Origin: Anaerobacillus alkalilacustris
Lineage (GTDB): Bacteria > Bacillota > Bacilli > Bacillales > Anaerobacillaceae
DNA: 64,000 bases
Direction: 5' to 3'
Assembly: GCF_001866005.1 (NCBI RefSeq)
Contig: NZ_MLQR01000043.1
Coordinates: 62,001 to 126,000 of the forward strand
Shown here one piece after another: positions 48,846-58,014 of this stretch (positions are counted from its first letter, which is position 1; every line of letters begins with the position of its first letter). A model generated the notes under the pieces. That model was not told the DNA's origin and searched no databases. It worked only from the letters and a program-made list of their open reading frames with translations. The position numbers and the translations under genes are program-made.

Positions 48846-49097
48846 AAAGTTGAACGTATTGTCATAAACTATAAAGATAGGTTATTACGTTTTGGATTCG
48901 AAATTTTGGAACAAATATGTGAATTTCACAATGTGGAAATCGAGATCATAAACCACAGCGAAGATAAAACATACGAACATGAGTTGGTAGAAGACATACT
49001 ATCTATCATTACTGTTTTTAGTAGTAGGTTGTATGGAAGCAGAAGTAAAAAAGCTAAAAAAGTCAAGGAAACTATTGAAAGTGCTTTAAGAGAATGA
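48493..49097 (+). pseudogene. tnpA of IS607, second copy, one-base frameshift
   Basis: This copy has the same N-terminus and promoter region as the first, but a single base is missing at about 48722. Translation therefore leaves the frame after DLKRQV and ends at 48783. The correct frame resumes from 48813 as KELIVLIESNKVERIVINYK, then RLLRFGFEILEQICEFHNVE to the natural end at 49097. A restored base would give a complete recombinase of about 200 residues. Confidence 0.88.
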
Positions 49098-49132
49098 CTT
49101 ACAATGAACCTATTTAAGGGAGGTGAAAATTT

Positions 49133-50524
49133 GTGATATTCAACCGAAAAATCAAGTTAATCACTACAAAAGAACAAGAATTACAGCTAGATGGACAATC
49201 AAAAATGTGCAATTGGTTATATAATCAATTATTTCAATTAGTAGAAGAAGATTATAAAAATGGTAGACAGGAAAAACTATTAAACGGGCGTAATTTAAGG
49301 AACAAAGTTCCAAAAATTAAAGCACAATCTCCGTTTTTATACAAAGTTCATTCATCTCCTTTGAAAAATACAGCCTTACGTTTAAAAGAAGCGTATGATA
49401 GATTTTTCGATAAAAAATTAGATAACCAAAAACCAAAATTTCGTTCTTGGAAAAAGAAATGGTTCTCTCTTTTTTACGATGAACCGAACAAAGGGTTTAA
49501 ACTAATTGATGAAGGTAAATTATCTATTACTTTCGGAAAATTATCTGTTGAAGAACATCAAGAATTAAAGAAAAAAGATAAAAAAGTAAAGAAACAATTG
49601 TCTACAGTAGTTACTTTAGTAGAACCGTTGGCTCTCGGAGAGAACGAAAAGGTTAAAACACTTCGTATCACTAAAGATATTGGTGGATATTATGCTATTT
49701 TTACGATTGAAAACTCAAAAGGAATAGAAATGGTTAAGGAAAACTCTTATATCGTTTTTGACCCTAACCACAAGAATTTAGCTGTTGGTATAGATCATAA
49801 AGGACGTTCTTACGAGCTTAAAGCGTTATCTTCAACACTAAAGTATTGGGATAAGCGTATCGACCAAATAAAATCAAAACGTGATAAATGCGAACGTTTT
49901 GCCCGTTTAGTTACAACACCAAACACACAGTATTGGAAACCAAGCAAACGTTGGAATTATTTGAATCGTGCATTAGAGCGAGCTGAACTCACTCGGCGAG
50001 AACAAATTAAGCAAGTGTTATACAGTTATGCTCATTACTTCAGTAAGAAGTACGACCATATTTTGATTGGTGATTATGTACCAACTCCAGACGTTGCAAA
50101 GCATGGTTCCATGAAACGTGCCATGTTAAATCAAACACCAATTGGACAGTTTCGTAAAATCCTTGAATGGGTTCAAGAAAAGAATAGAAAATATTATACA
50201 AAAGTTGATGAAACAAGCACTACGAAAGAGTGTTGTGTTTGTGGTCATCACGAAAAGAAAGAACCTGATGTACGAGTATTTACGTGTAAAAGTTGTGAAA
50301 CAACAATGTATCGTGATATGAACAGCGTTGTTAATATTGGTAAGAAAGAAGGAAAGTTATTGCCACGCTTGGGCTATGTAGGCGTGAAATCCCCTACATA
50401 TACGGTTTGGTGGGATTGGAAACGACAATCTATTGTCCGTGGAAAATACCGTCAACTGGCTAGTGTAAATGAGTCACTAGGAGAAATTAAAAGAACTCTT
50501 CGCCTGAAGAAGAGTTCCTCTTAA
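49133..50524 (+). CDS. tnpB: TnpB-family protein of the IS607 element
   Basis: This 463-residue TnpB relative is longer than the IS200/IS605 TnpB at 31.5 kb and of a distinct subgroup. The first RuvC aspartate is in IVFDPNHKNLAVGID (residue ~219). The zinc ribbon is CCVCGHHE...CKSCE (~364-384), and the third acidic residue is in YRDMNSVVNI (~388). At the position of the second acidic residue the sequence is ILIGDYVPTP (~306), an Asp where canonical TnpB has Glu. A shared subgroup feature is more likely than a mutation, but activity is uncertain. The start is GTG, with GGGAGGTG upstream. Confidence 0.87.
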   Translation: MIFNRKIKLITTKEQELQLDGQSKMCNWLYNQLFQLVEEDYKNGRQEKLLNGRNLRNKVPKIKAQSPFLYKVHSSPLKNTALRLKEAYDRFFDKKLDNQKPKFRSWKKKWFSLFYDEPNKGFKLIDEGKLSITFGKLSVEEHQELKKKDKKVKKQLSTVVTLVEPLALGENEKVKTLRITKDIGGYYAIFTIENSKGIEMVKENSYIVFDPNHKNLAVGIDHKGRSYELKALSSTLKYWDKRIDQIKSKRDKCERFARLVTTPNTQYWKPSKRWNYLNRALERAELTRREQIKQVLYSYAHYFSKKYDHILIGDYVPTPDVAKHGSMKRAMLNQTPIGQFRKILEWVQEKNRKYYTKVDETSTTKECCVCGHHEKKEPDVRVFTCKSCETTMYRDMNSVVNIGKKEGKLLPRLGYVGVKSPTYTVWWDWKRQSIVRGKYRQLASVNESLGEIKRTLRLKKSSS

Positions 50525-50594
50525 ATATTATCGAAAAATGCTCAACTTTGAGTAATTTTAGATGAGTTAAGGGAAGCGGTAACACCCTGAGGAT

Positions 50595-51503
50595 CTATCT
50601 TGCAGTCTTCAATTCTTGATGGTAAATATCGAGAATTATTTTCGCTCTTGCCTGAAATGAATGTTCCTCATGGATTTTAGGCTGAATACGGTCGACATTT
50701 GCTTTCAATTTTGGATATTGAAAAATTACCGTTTCAACAGCTTGCAAAAATTCTTTCTTATTTTTGTAATAAAGAATTTCGGTAGGGAATAATTGATGGA
50801 GCTCTTCGTGATAATCCGAGATCACCGGCAACCCACACGATAACGCATCAAATATTCGGTTATTAATAAATCCAAACTGCTTCATATCATCATAATGATC
50901 ATTTAGAATTACTTTTGATTTTGAATATAATGCCCCTAACTCTTTGTTATCGATATATTCGCCTTGAATAAATGAAGGGTCAATGAACTGTTCCCAACCT
51001 CTTCCCCAGATTTTTATTGGTAACCCTAATTCGGTAGCCCAAATAATACCTGGACGTTGTACCCCCTTGCAGTTTCCAACAAAAATAATATCCTTTCGAA
51101 AACGATCAAGTTTAGGATCGCTAACATAAAACTCCTCATGGTCGGTGCACTGTATTAGAGGATAAACAGGTTTACTTATTTTAGACCTTATGTAATTAGC
51201 ATGCTTTTTCGACGCGACAAAAATAAGGTCATAACTTTCATATTCTTCTAAAGATACTGAGCTAGGATGACTGATGTTCCACATAATATGAAAGGCACCT
51301 GGTTTCGGTCGATAAGGATACTTCCCTCGTAGCACAAAAACAACGTCAGCCTTTTTTCGATTATCCCAGTGTGGGTAATAATCCGTTTCAACATTTACCT
51401 CTAGTCGCTCTAAATATTTTGTTAACGACCTTCCGAAATGAAAGTCGCCCCATTTTTCCTGGCGCCAATCGGTTGGTGCCGGGTTTTTAATGATCCATTT
51501 CAT
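50595..51503 (-). CDS. CgeB-like glycosyltransferase
   Basis: This 302-residue GT-B-type protein resembles the CgeB/YkvP spore-maturation glycosyltransferase family. The C-terminal half has KDIIFVGNCKGVQRPGIIWA (residues ~137-156), IKIWGRGWEQF and YSKSKVILNDHYDDMKQFGF, then NNRIFDALSCGLPVISDYHE (~233), the conserved nucleotide-sugar region. The ATG at 51503 follows GAGGATC. It overlaps the end of the upstream gene by 17 bases, so the two are translationally coupled. Probable role: addition of sugar to a surface or spore-coat glycan; the substrate is unknown. Confidence 0.82.
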   Translation of the reverse strand: MKWIIKNPAPTDWRQEKWGDFHFGRSLTKYLERLEVNVETDYYPHWDNRKKADVVFVLRGKYPYRPKPGAFHIMWNISHPSSVSLEEYESYDLIFVASKKHANYIRSKISKPVYPLIQCTDHEEFYVSDPKLDRFRKDIIFVGNCKGVQRPGIIWATELGLPIKIWGRGWEQFIDPSFIQGEYIDNKELGALYSKSKVILNDHYDDMKQFGFINNRIFDALSCGLPVISDYHEELHQLFPTEILYYKNKKEFLQAVETVIFQYPKLKANVDRIQPKIHEEHSFQARAKIILDIYHQELKTAR

Positions 51504-52407
51504 CGCTTTGATCCTCTCTATACGCTTCATAAAATTCGGAAAAGAACTCAGCAAACTCGTGAGACGTTTCTGATAACGTATTCGTTAAGTTTTCTTCTTT
51601 TACTTGATCAATAGGGACATTCAAACCTTCTTTTATATAGTTGGCCAAAAAAGTAGAAACAATTGGCTCCCAAGCATGACTTGATGGTTCCTTTAAATTT
51701 TGATTGGTAACCTGTAGGTGAACCGTAGCTTGTCTAGAAGCTACCAATGGATCAACGTTATGAAAATAAACATGTTTTCCGAAATGATAATTGGCCAAAA
51801 AGCAAAAACATACAGAAATAATGTCTCGTTGGTTTGTGATAACAACATTACCGCGTATTTTGCACAAACTATCTAATATTGACTGAAATAACTGTGGAAA
51901 TGAAGTTCCATATATAAAAACAACATCAACCCCTAATTGTTTTACTTTCGAATGGATGGAGAGTAACGTCTGGAAATGGTAGCAATAAAAAATCAATTGT
52001 ACATTGTATTTTTTTGATAAAGCTTCAATTTCCGCTAAGTCCGTCATCCAATCGCCAAGATCTGTTGAAATAAACGTTATGGATTGCTTACCGTTACCGT
52101 TATTCGCTGTATCCAGATAACTACCAGCTGCTGTTCGTAATCGCAAATTTATTTCTCTTTTTGGTTTTTTATAATATGACCATAATAGAGTTGAAAGTGA
52201 AATTGGAAATAGAATTGTTTTCAATGAAGGGCGTTTGAATGACGTAACGAACAAATCGCCAAGTTGGTACCGTAACGTTGATTTGACATGTTGTTCAACT
52301 TCTTTAATTTCTTGTTCTCTATATTTCACTAATTGTTCATTCTCTAGATAACTATTGTATATATCAATGAAATCTCTTCTGTTATCTTTTTGTCGATCTC
52401 TATTCAT
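51487..52407 (-). CDS. Uncharacterised partner of the CgeB-like glycosyltransferase
   Basis: This 306-residue protein is of unknown family. The N-terminus is a charged helix (residues ~1-45, KYREQEIKEVEQHVKSTLRY), followed by a weakly hydrophobic patch (LKTILFPISLSTLLWSYY), then an alpha/beta region with ITFISTDLGDWMTDLAEIEA, VDVVFIYGTSFPQLFQSIL and VVITNQRDIISVCFCFL. The alternation of strands and helices with a conserved-looking aspartate-rich start resembles a GT-B N-terminal lobe, which is inference. Coupled overlap with the glycosyltransferase implies that they work together. It is divergent from the GT2 gene. Confidence 0.65.
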   Translation of the reverse strand: MNRDRQKDNRRDFIDIYNSYLENEQLVKYREQEIKEVEQHVKSTLRYQLGDLFVTSFKRPSLKTILFPISLSTLLWSYYKKPKREINLRLRTAAGSYLDTANNGNGKQSITFISTDLGDWMTDLAEIEALSKKYNVQLIFYCYHFQTLLSIHSKVKQLGVDVVFIYGTSFPQLFQSILDSLCKIRGNVVITNQRDIISVCFCFLANYHFGKHVYFHNVDPLVASRQATVHLQVTNQNLKEPSSHAWEPIVSTFLANYIKEGLNVPIDQVKEENLTNTLSETSHEFAEFFSEFYEAYREDQSDEMDH

Positions 52408-52524
52408 CGTTTTTGATCACCCAACTTTTATATATTCATTATTGACATTTATTATAACACAGAAGGAAACAGCAATGAGTTTTCAAAAAGTTGTTATGAT
52501 AACGATTACCTCTAAATGACAGAA

Positions 52525-52535
52525 TATGATAAAAT
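52525..52535 (+). promoter_or_regulatory. Extended -10 promoter of the GT2-galU unit
   Basis: TATGATAAAAT contains the extended -10 TGATAAAAT, 36 bases before the GT2 start. The same 11-mer occurs before rmlA and the Wzz gene. Confidence 0.6.
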
Positions 52536-52570
52536 GCAATAGTTATCAATCAAAATTGAAGGTGGAAACC

Positions 52571-54526
52571 ATGGTTAAATTGTTGTTAAGAAGTACCTCG
52601 AAATTCGCCCAATGGTCGTTTTATTCGATGCTCAATTCGAAACAAAGGAATTTCATAAAAAATATTATATCGAATAAACAAAAGCGTTTAATTAGAAGTT
52701 TATTAGTAAGAGGTCATTCGGAGTGGTCACAAGTTGATGAATTAAAGCATCGTCTCTATAGTCAAGGCTTTTCAAAAAAAGCATATGATGACCTAAACTT
52801 GTTACTCACTAAAGCGAAAGACATGTTTCAGAAAAAACAAATCGCGTGGATACTCGCCCAATGGCATGCCAACCATTATAGCAAAGAAGATGCCAAACAC
52901 TGTCTTCACTATTTAAAAATAGCGACGGAAGGTGAAAAAGATCAGCTACAATTGAGAAGCATCGCGATTATTGAGGCCGAAAGCTACGAATTATTAGGTG
53001 ATGTCGAAACAGCGAAAATGATTCTAACCCGTGTCATCAAAGATGATCCACATCCAGATCTTTATTTAGCGTATGCTAATTTAGAAGCGAGTTTAACAAA
53101 GCGAACGGCTTGGATTAATCGTGCATTAGAGCATTTTCAGCTTTCACCTATTTCATTTATTCATTCGGAAACTGAGACTGTCTATGATCGATTACATAGT
53201 AAAAAGGAAAAATTCACACAGAAAGAGGCTTTACCAAAAGTTTCGGTTCTCATACCGACATACAATGACGAAGAAAGGATCAAAACGGCATTAAATTCAA
53301 TATTGTCGCAAACATGGGAAAACCTTGAGGTCCTTGTTGTTGATGATTGTAGTACGGATGGAACGATTCAAGTAGTAGAACAATATAGTAAAAAGGATGT
53401 AAGAGTAAAGCTTATAAAAGCAGAAAAAAATGGAGGGGCATATGTCGCTCGAAATTTGGCTCTTAAAGAAGCAACAGGTGAATTTGTGACAATTAACGAT
53501 TCAGACGATTGGTCACACCCTGAAAAGATTGAAAAACAAGTACTTAACTTAATGCACAATCCAACAGTCATAGGAAATACTTCACAACAGGCAAGAGCAA
53601 CAAATGACGTCAAATTCTATAGGAGAGGAAAGCCCGGATTATATATTTTTAGTAATATCTCCTCATTTATGTTCCGAAGACATCCAGTATTCGAGAAAAT
53701 CGGCTATTGGGATAGTGTTCGATTTGGAGCTGATGTTGAATTTATTAAACGCATCAAAAAAGTATTTGGTGAAAAAGCAGTCATAGATCTTGAAACAGGG
53801 CCACTTTCACTTCAGCGCCAATCACCAACATCTCTAACAGGTAACTCAGCTTTTGGTTATCAAGGATTTTTCATGGGTGCTAGAAAGGAGTATGTGGAAA
53901 GTCATGAAACATTTCATGAAACGAGAAATGATCTTCGCTATGAATTTCCACAACAAATTCGTCCTTTTCCTGTTCCGGAGCCAATGCGGCCGATAAAGGA
54001 AGCAAAAATCAATGGTCGAAGAAAGTTCGATGTGGTCATCGTGTCTGACTTTAGGGATCATAGTGGTCCGGTTGATTTAATCGTTGAAGAAATTCAAAAA
54101 CAAAAACAACATGCCGCACGTATTGGCTTCATTCAACTATATCAATACGATTTAAATTCACATAGGGACATGAGTGTAAAGATTCGAGAACTCATTGATG
54201 GAAGGCAAATCCAAATGCTTGTATATGGAGAAAAAATAGCGACAGATCACTTGTTACTGCTGCATCCACCGGTACTCCAAGAAGAGCAAAAATATGTCCC
54301 AGATGTGGTAGCTAGTAAGGTAACGGTTATAATAAACGTAATACCATTGACAAATGAAACTATTCGATCACCTCAGTCTGATTTCGTGCATTGTCAAGAT
54401 CGGTTAAAAGCTTATTTTGGGAAACAACCAATGTGGGTCCCGCTAAATACTGAAATTAGACAGGCATTACTTGAGCATTACCGTGGTGAGCTTCCAGTAC
54501 AAATCTCAAGTGAAAACTGGAAATGA
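52571..54526 (+). CDS. Family 2 glycosyltransferase with helical-repeat N-terminal region
   Basis: This 651-residue protein has three parts. Residues ~1-205 are helical, with TPR-like pairs (for example AWILAQWHANHYSKEDAKHC and SYELLGDVETAKMILTRVIK). Residues ~215-440 form a GT2 domain with VSVLIPTYNDEERIKTALNS, LEVLVVDDCSTDGT and the metal-binding ITINDSDDWSHP-like DSDD. The last ~150 residues form a third region of unknown role. The ATG at 52571 follows AAGGTGG. galU begins 22 bases after the stop, so they form one operon. It probably transfers sugars in surface glycan synthesis. Confidence 0.85.
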   Translation: MVKLLLRSTSKFAQWSFYSMLNSKQRNFIKNIISNKQKRLIRSLLVRGHSEWSQVDELKHRLYSQGFSKKAYDDLNLLLTKAKDMFQKKQIAWILAQWHANHYSKEDAKHCLHYLKIATEGEKDQLQLRSIAIIEAESYELLGDVETAKMILTRVIKDDPHPDLYLAYANLEASLTKRTAWINRALEHFQLSPISFIHSETETVYDRLHSKKEKFTQKEALPKVSVLIPTYNDEERIKTALNSILSQTWENLEVLVVDDCSTDGTIQVVEQYSKKDVRVKLIKAEKNGGAYVARNLALKEATGEFVTINDSDDWSHPEKIEKQVLNLMHNPTVIGNTSQQARATNDVKFYRRGKPGLYIFSNISSFMFRRHPVFEKIGYWDSVRFGADVEFIKRIKKVFGEKAVIDLETGPLSLQRQSPTSLTGNSAFGYQGFFMGARKEYVESHETFHETRNDLRYEFPQQIRPFPVPEPMRPIKEAKINGRRKFDVVIVSDFRDHSGPVDLIVEEIQKQKQHAARIGFIQLYQYDLNSHRDMSVKIRELIDGRQIQMLVYGEKIATDHLLLLHPPVLQEEQKYVPDVVASKVTVIINVIPLTNETIRSPQSDFVHCQDRLKAYFGKQPMWVPLNTEIRQALLEHYRGELPVQISSENWK

Positions 54527-54547
54527 AAAATGAAGGGAGGAACGACT

Positions 54548-55432
54548 ATGCAAGTTAAAAAAGCGATTATCCCTGCAGCTGGGTTAGGAACAAGGTTTCT
54601 TCCAGCAACGAAGGCACAGCCAAAGGAAATGTTACCGATCGTTGATAAACCAACGATTCAGTACATCATTGAAGAAGCGATCGCTTCAGGCATCGAAGAC
54701 ATCATCGTCGTTACTGGGCGAGGGAAACGGGCGATTGAGGACCATTTTGATAAGTCCTTTGAATTAGAAGAAACGTTAGAAAAAAAGAATAAAACAAAGC
54801 TTTTACAAGAGGTACAAGCCATTTCAGCAATGACGAATATCCATTATATTCGCCAAAAAGAAGCGAATGGATTAGGTCATGCAATTTGGTGCGCGCGTAA
54901 GTTTATTGGCAATGAGCCGTTTGCAGTGCTATTAGGTGATGACATTGTTGAATCTGAAACTCCTTGTTTGAAGCAATTAATCAATGTCTTTAATCGCTAT
55001 CAATCATCGGTTGTCGGTGTGCAGCGCGTGTCAGATGAAGAAATTTCGAAGTATGGAGTTGTTGCTCCTAAAGGTTCGGAAATTGAACGAAACGTCATTC
55101 ACGCGGCAACGTTCGTTGAAAAGCCGTCAAAAGAAGAAGCACCATCAAATTTTGCGATTATGGGAAGGTACATATTACGTCCGGAAATTTTTGATATCCT
55201 CGAAAACCTTCCACCTGGAGCAGGTGGAGAAATTCAATTAACGGATGCGATCAAAGTGTTAAACCAAAAACAAAACGTACTTGCATATAACTTCCACGGC
55301 ATTCGCTATGACGTCGGTGATAAATTTGGTTTTATTAAAGCGACGATTGATTTTGCGCTAAAAAGAGACGACTTATCCGAAGACGTTGCTCATTATATTA
55401 AAGAGGTCTATGAGACAAAGTTAAAGAACTAA
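54548..55432 (+). CDS. galU: UTP-glucose-1-phosphate uridylyltransferase
   Basis: This 294-residue enzyme makes UDP-glucose from UTP and glucose-1-phosphate. The N-terminal [20 protein letters not shown] carries the nucleotide-binding signature, [10 protein letters not shown] follows, and VLLGDDIV (~138), [20 protein letters not shown] (~200) and the C-terminal [20 protein letters not shown] are diagnostic. The start at 54548 follows GGGAGG; an in-frame upstream ATG at 54530 would include that site. UDP-glucose feeds teichoic acid, glycolipid and polysaccharide synthesis. In operon with the GT2 gene. Confidence 0.96.
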   Translation: MQVKKAIIPAAGLGTRFLPATKAQPKEMLPIVDKPTIQYIIEEAIASGIEDIIVVTGRGKRAIEDHFDKSFELEETLEKKNKTKLLQEVQAISAMTNIHYIRQKEANGLGHAIWCARKFIGNEPFAVLLGDDIVESETPCLKQLINVFNRYQSSVVGVQRVSDEEISKYGVVAPKGSEIERNVIHAATFVEKPSKEEAPSNFAIMGRYILRPEIFDILENLPPGAGGEIQLTDAIKVLNQKQNVLAYNFHGIRYDVGDKFGFIKATIDFALKRDDLSEDVAHYIKEVYETKLKN

Positions 55433-55450
55433 AAAAGCAATAATTAAACC

Positions 55451-55494
55451 GTCTCCCTGATAATCATTAGGGAGGCTTGCCTTTTGAAGGCGAT
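55451..55494 (+). terminator. Probable terminator after galU
   Basis: GTCTCCCT and AGGGAGGC form a stem with the loop GATAATCATT, followed by TTGCCTTTTG. The T-run is interrupted, so it may be leaky. Confidence 0.6.
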
Positions 55495-55559
55495 TTAAAA
55501 ATCCTAAGGTAAATCTCACCTAGTTTTTTGGTGAAATATGTCACTCATCTTAATAAAAA

Positions 55560-55615
55560 TATGATAAAATCCTTTATGTGTCATTTTTTTCATGAATGTG
55601 TAACATCATTCATGA
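55560..55615 (+). promoter_or_regulatory. Promoter and inverted repeat upstream of rmlA
   Basis: TATGATAAAAT at 55560-55570 is an extended -10. About 20 bases downstream TCATGAATG (55590-55598) and CATTCATGA (55607-55615) form a perfect 9-bp inverted repeat, in the early transcribed region. It could be an operator or an RNA hairpin. Confidence 0.55.
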
Positions 55616-55697
55616 TTTCAGACAGTTATTGCCATAATAAATGTAATACATAAAAAATAGAAGGTCAGAAAATACAGACATTTTAGGAGGTCATTTG

Positions 55698-56594
55698 ATG
55701 AAAGGGATTATACTAGCTGGTGGTAGTGGTACAAGGCTGTATCCGTTAACCCGTACGATATCAAAGCAACTACTACCAATCTACGATAAACCGATGATCT
55801 ATTATCCATTATCAGTGTTAATGTTAGCAGGGATTAAAGATATTTTAATCATTTCAACCCCACAAGATACACCACGTTTTGAACAATTATTAGGAAACGG
55901 ACATGATTTTGGAATTACGATTAGCTATGCTGTCCAAGAGTCTCCGGATGGACTTGCGCAAGCATTCATTATTGGTGAAGAGTTCATCGGCGATGATAGC
56001 GTTGCCTTAGTACTTGGCGATAATATTTTCTACGGTCACGGTTTTACGAAGTTATTAGAAAATGCAGCATCTAGACAATCTGGGGCAACTGTATTTGGTT
56101 ACAATGTGAAAGATCCAGAACGGTTCGGTGTCGTTGAGTTCGATGAAAACGGAAAAGCAATATCAATCGAAGAAAAGCCAAGTCAACCAAAATCAAGCTA
56201 TGCAGTCACTGGCCTTTACTTTTATGATAACCGTGTTGTTGAGATTGCGAAAAACATTGAACCCTCGCCTCGTGGTGAGTTAGAAATTACCGATGTAAAT
56301 AAAGCGTATTTAGAGCTTGGTGATCTTCATGTTGAATTATTAGGGCGTGGATTTGCTTGGCTTGATACAGGAACACATGAATCATTACTAGAAGCTTCGA
56401 CCTTTATCGAGACGGTCGAAAAGCGCCAAAGTCTTAAAGTTGCTTGCTTAGAAGAAATTGCCTTCCGTAAAGGCTATATTACGAAAGAGCAACTATTAGA
56501 ATTAGCAAAACCGTTGAGTAAAAATGAGTATGGCCAATATTTAATTCGATTAGCCAATCAATATGAGCTGACAACAGTTAAAGGTGGTAGATAA
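55698..56594 (+). CDS. rmlA: Glucose-1-phosphate thymidylyltransferase
   Basis: This 298-residue enzyme makes dTDP-glucose, the first step of dTDP-L-rhamnose synthesis. It begins [19 protein letters not shown], the nucleotide-binding loop, with [20 protein letters not shown] next, then VLGDNIFYG (~108), [16 protein letters not shown] and the C-terminal [19 protein letters not shown] (~215). ATG at 55698 is seven bases from AGGAGG. It is the first gene of rmlA-rmlC-rmlD-rmlB, and the next start is one base beyond its stop. Confidence 0.96.
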   Translation: MKGIILAGGSGTRLYPLTRTISKQLLPIYDKPMIYYPLSVLMLAGIKDILIISTPQDTPRFEQLLGNGHDFGITISYAVQESPDGLAQAFIIGEEFIGDDSVALVLGDNIFYGHGFTKLLENAASRQSGATVFGYNVKDPERFGVVEFDENGKAISIEEKPSQPKSSYAVTGLYFYDNRVVEIAKNIEPSPRGELEITDVNKAYLELGDLHVELLGRGFAWLDTGTHESLLEASTFIETVEKRQSLKVACLEEIAFRKGYITKEQLLELAKPLSKNEYGQYLIRLANQYELTTVKGGR

Positions 56595-56595
56595 G

Positions 56596-57156
56596 ATGAA
56601 CGTAGTAGAAACAAAGTTAGAAGGAGTCGTTGTCATTGAACCAAAAGTATTTGGTGATCACCGCGGTTGGTTCAGTGAGACATATAGTGATGCAAAATTT
56701 AAAGAAGTTGGACTTGAATATCAATTTGTTCAAGATAATCAATCATTTTCCGCGGCAAAAGGGACATTACGCGGGCTGCATTACCAGTTAGATCCGAAGG
56801 CACAAACGAAACTTGTACGTTGTACAAGAGGAGCGATCTATGATGTAGCTGTCGACATTCGTAAAGGAAGTCCTACGTATGGTCAATGGTTTGGTATTGA
56901 ACTAAGTGCTGAAAACAAAAAGCAATTGTTAGTACCTAAAGGATTTGCCCATGCATTTATGACACTCACTGACGATGTTGAAGTTCAATATAAAGTGGAC
57001 GAACTTTATTCCCCAGAAAATGATCGAGGAATCATTTGGAACGACCCTGACATTGGGATCGAATGGCCACTAGGGATTACCCCTGTTTTATCTGAGAAAG
57101 ATGAAAAGGCCCCATTATTAAAAAACGCAGATAATAATTTTACATATGGAGTGTAA
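56596..57156 (+). CDS. rmlC: dTDP-4-dehydrorhamnose 3,5-epimerase
   Basis: This 186-residue cupin enzyme epimerises the 4-keto sugar at C3 and C5. Diagnostic parts are VFGDHRGWFSETYSDAKF, QDNQSFSAAKGTLRGLHYQL (residues ~45-64, catalytic histidine in GLHYQ), VRCTRGAIYDVAVDIRKGSP and LVPKGFAHAFMTLTDDVEVQ. The ATG at 56596 has AAAGGTGG upstream. Tight spacing to both neighbours shows one operon. Confidence 0.95.
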   Translation: MNVVETKLEGVVVIEPKVFGDHRGWFSETYSDAKFKEVGLEYQFVQDNQSFSAAKGTLRGLHYQLDPKAQTKLVRCTRGAIYDVAVDIRKGSPTYGQWFGIELSAENKKQLLVPKGFAHAFMTLTDDVEVQYKVDELYSPENDRGIIWNDPDIGIEWPLGITPVLSEKDEKAPLLKNADNNFTYGV

Positions 57157-58014
57157 ATGATGAAAATATTAGTAACAGGTTATAATGGCCAGCTAGGCTT
57201 TGATGTTGTTCGTGAAGGTGAAAAACGCGGCTTAGACATGCATGGAATTGGGATCGATGATTTAGATATTACCGTAGAAGCAGACGTTGCCAATTATGTT
57301 GAGAACGTAAATCCTGACATGGTCATCCACTGCGCAGCGTACACAGCGGTTGATAAAGCAGAAGACGACAAAGAAACATGTTGGGATGTTAACGTAAATG
57401 GAACAAGATATTTAGCGGAAGCAGCAAAAAAGTGCAGCGCAAGATTTATGTACATTAGTACTGATTACGTTTTTGACGGGGAAGGTGAGACACCTTTTGT
57501 TGAGACAAATACACCGAATCCAGTTGGCTATTATGGTGTAACGAAATATGAAGGTGAAAAGATCGTTCAAAACTTATTCGATGAATGGTTTATCGTTCGT
57601 ATTTCTTGGGTGTTTGGCATGAACGGAAATAATTTTATTAAAACGATGCTTCGCTTATCAGAAACTCGTGAGGAATTGAATGTTGTTGGTGATCAATATG
57701 GTTCACCTACGTATACGTATGATTTAGCGCGATTATTAATCGATATGATCGAAACAGATAAATATGGTGTCTACCATGCATCAAACGAAGGTTTTTGTAC
57801 GTGGGCAGAGTTTGCCTCAGAAATCTTTGAGCAAGCGGGTAAAAACGTAACGGTAAACTCAATTACAACGGAAGAATATCCAACACGTGCCGTACGCCCG
57901 AAAAACTCGCGCATGTCAAAGCAAAAGCTTATCGATAATGGATTTGAACCATTACCGAATTGGCAGGATGCATTAAAACATTACTTAAACGAATTAGCAC
58001 AAGAGGTGAAATAA
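57157..58014 (+). CDS. rmlD: dTDP-4-dehydrorhamnose reductase
   Basis: This 285-residue short-chain dehydrogenase performs the last step to dTDP-L-rhamnose. The NAD(P)-binding motif is ILVTGYNGQLGFDV at the N-terminus. The catalytic Thr/Tyr/Lys are in YISTDYVFDGEGETPF (~105) and NPVGYYGVTKYEGEKIV (~124-140), followed by IVRISWVFGMNGNNFIKTM. Two adjacent ATG codons (57157, 57160) are possible with GGAGTG upstream. It starts directly after the rmlC stop. Confidence 0.95.
   Translation: MMKILVTGYNGQLGFDVVREGEKRGLDMHGIGIDDLDITVEADVANYVENVNPDMVIHCAAYTAVDKAEDDKETCWDVNVNGTRYLAEAAKKCSARFMYISTDYVFDGEGETPFVETNTPNPVGYYGVTKYEGEKIVQNLFDEWFIVRISWVFGMNGNNFIKTMLRLSETREELNVVGDQYGSPTYTYDLARLLIDMIETDKYGVYHASNEGFCTWAEFASEIFEQAGKNVTVNSITTEEYPTRAVRPKNSRMSKQKLIDNGFEPLPNWQDALKHYLNELAQEVK

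Larger units (their letters stand above)
48026..50570 (+). mobile_element. IS607-family element with duplicated left part
   Basis: A serine-recombinase tnpA (present as one and a bit copies) is followed by a tnpB in the same orientation, the IS607 arrangement. The left boundary is taken where the duplicated segment begins (TTTTTTATTCAAATAATT); the right boundary is approximate, after the tnpB stop. The 410-bp leader-plus-tnpA segment is tandemly repeated at 48026 and 48436. Neither tnpA copy is a complete frame, so the element is probably immobile unless supplied in trans. Confidence 0.82.
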
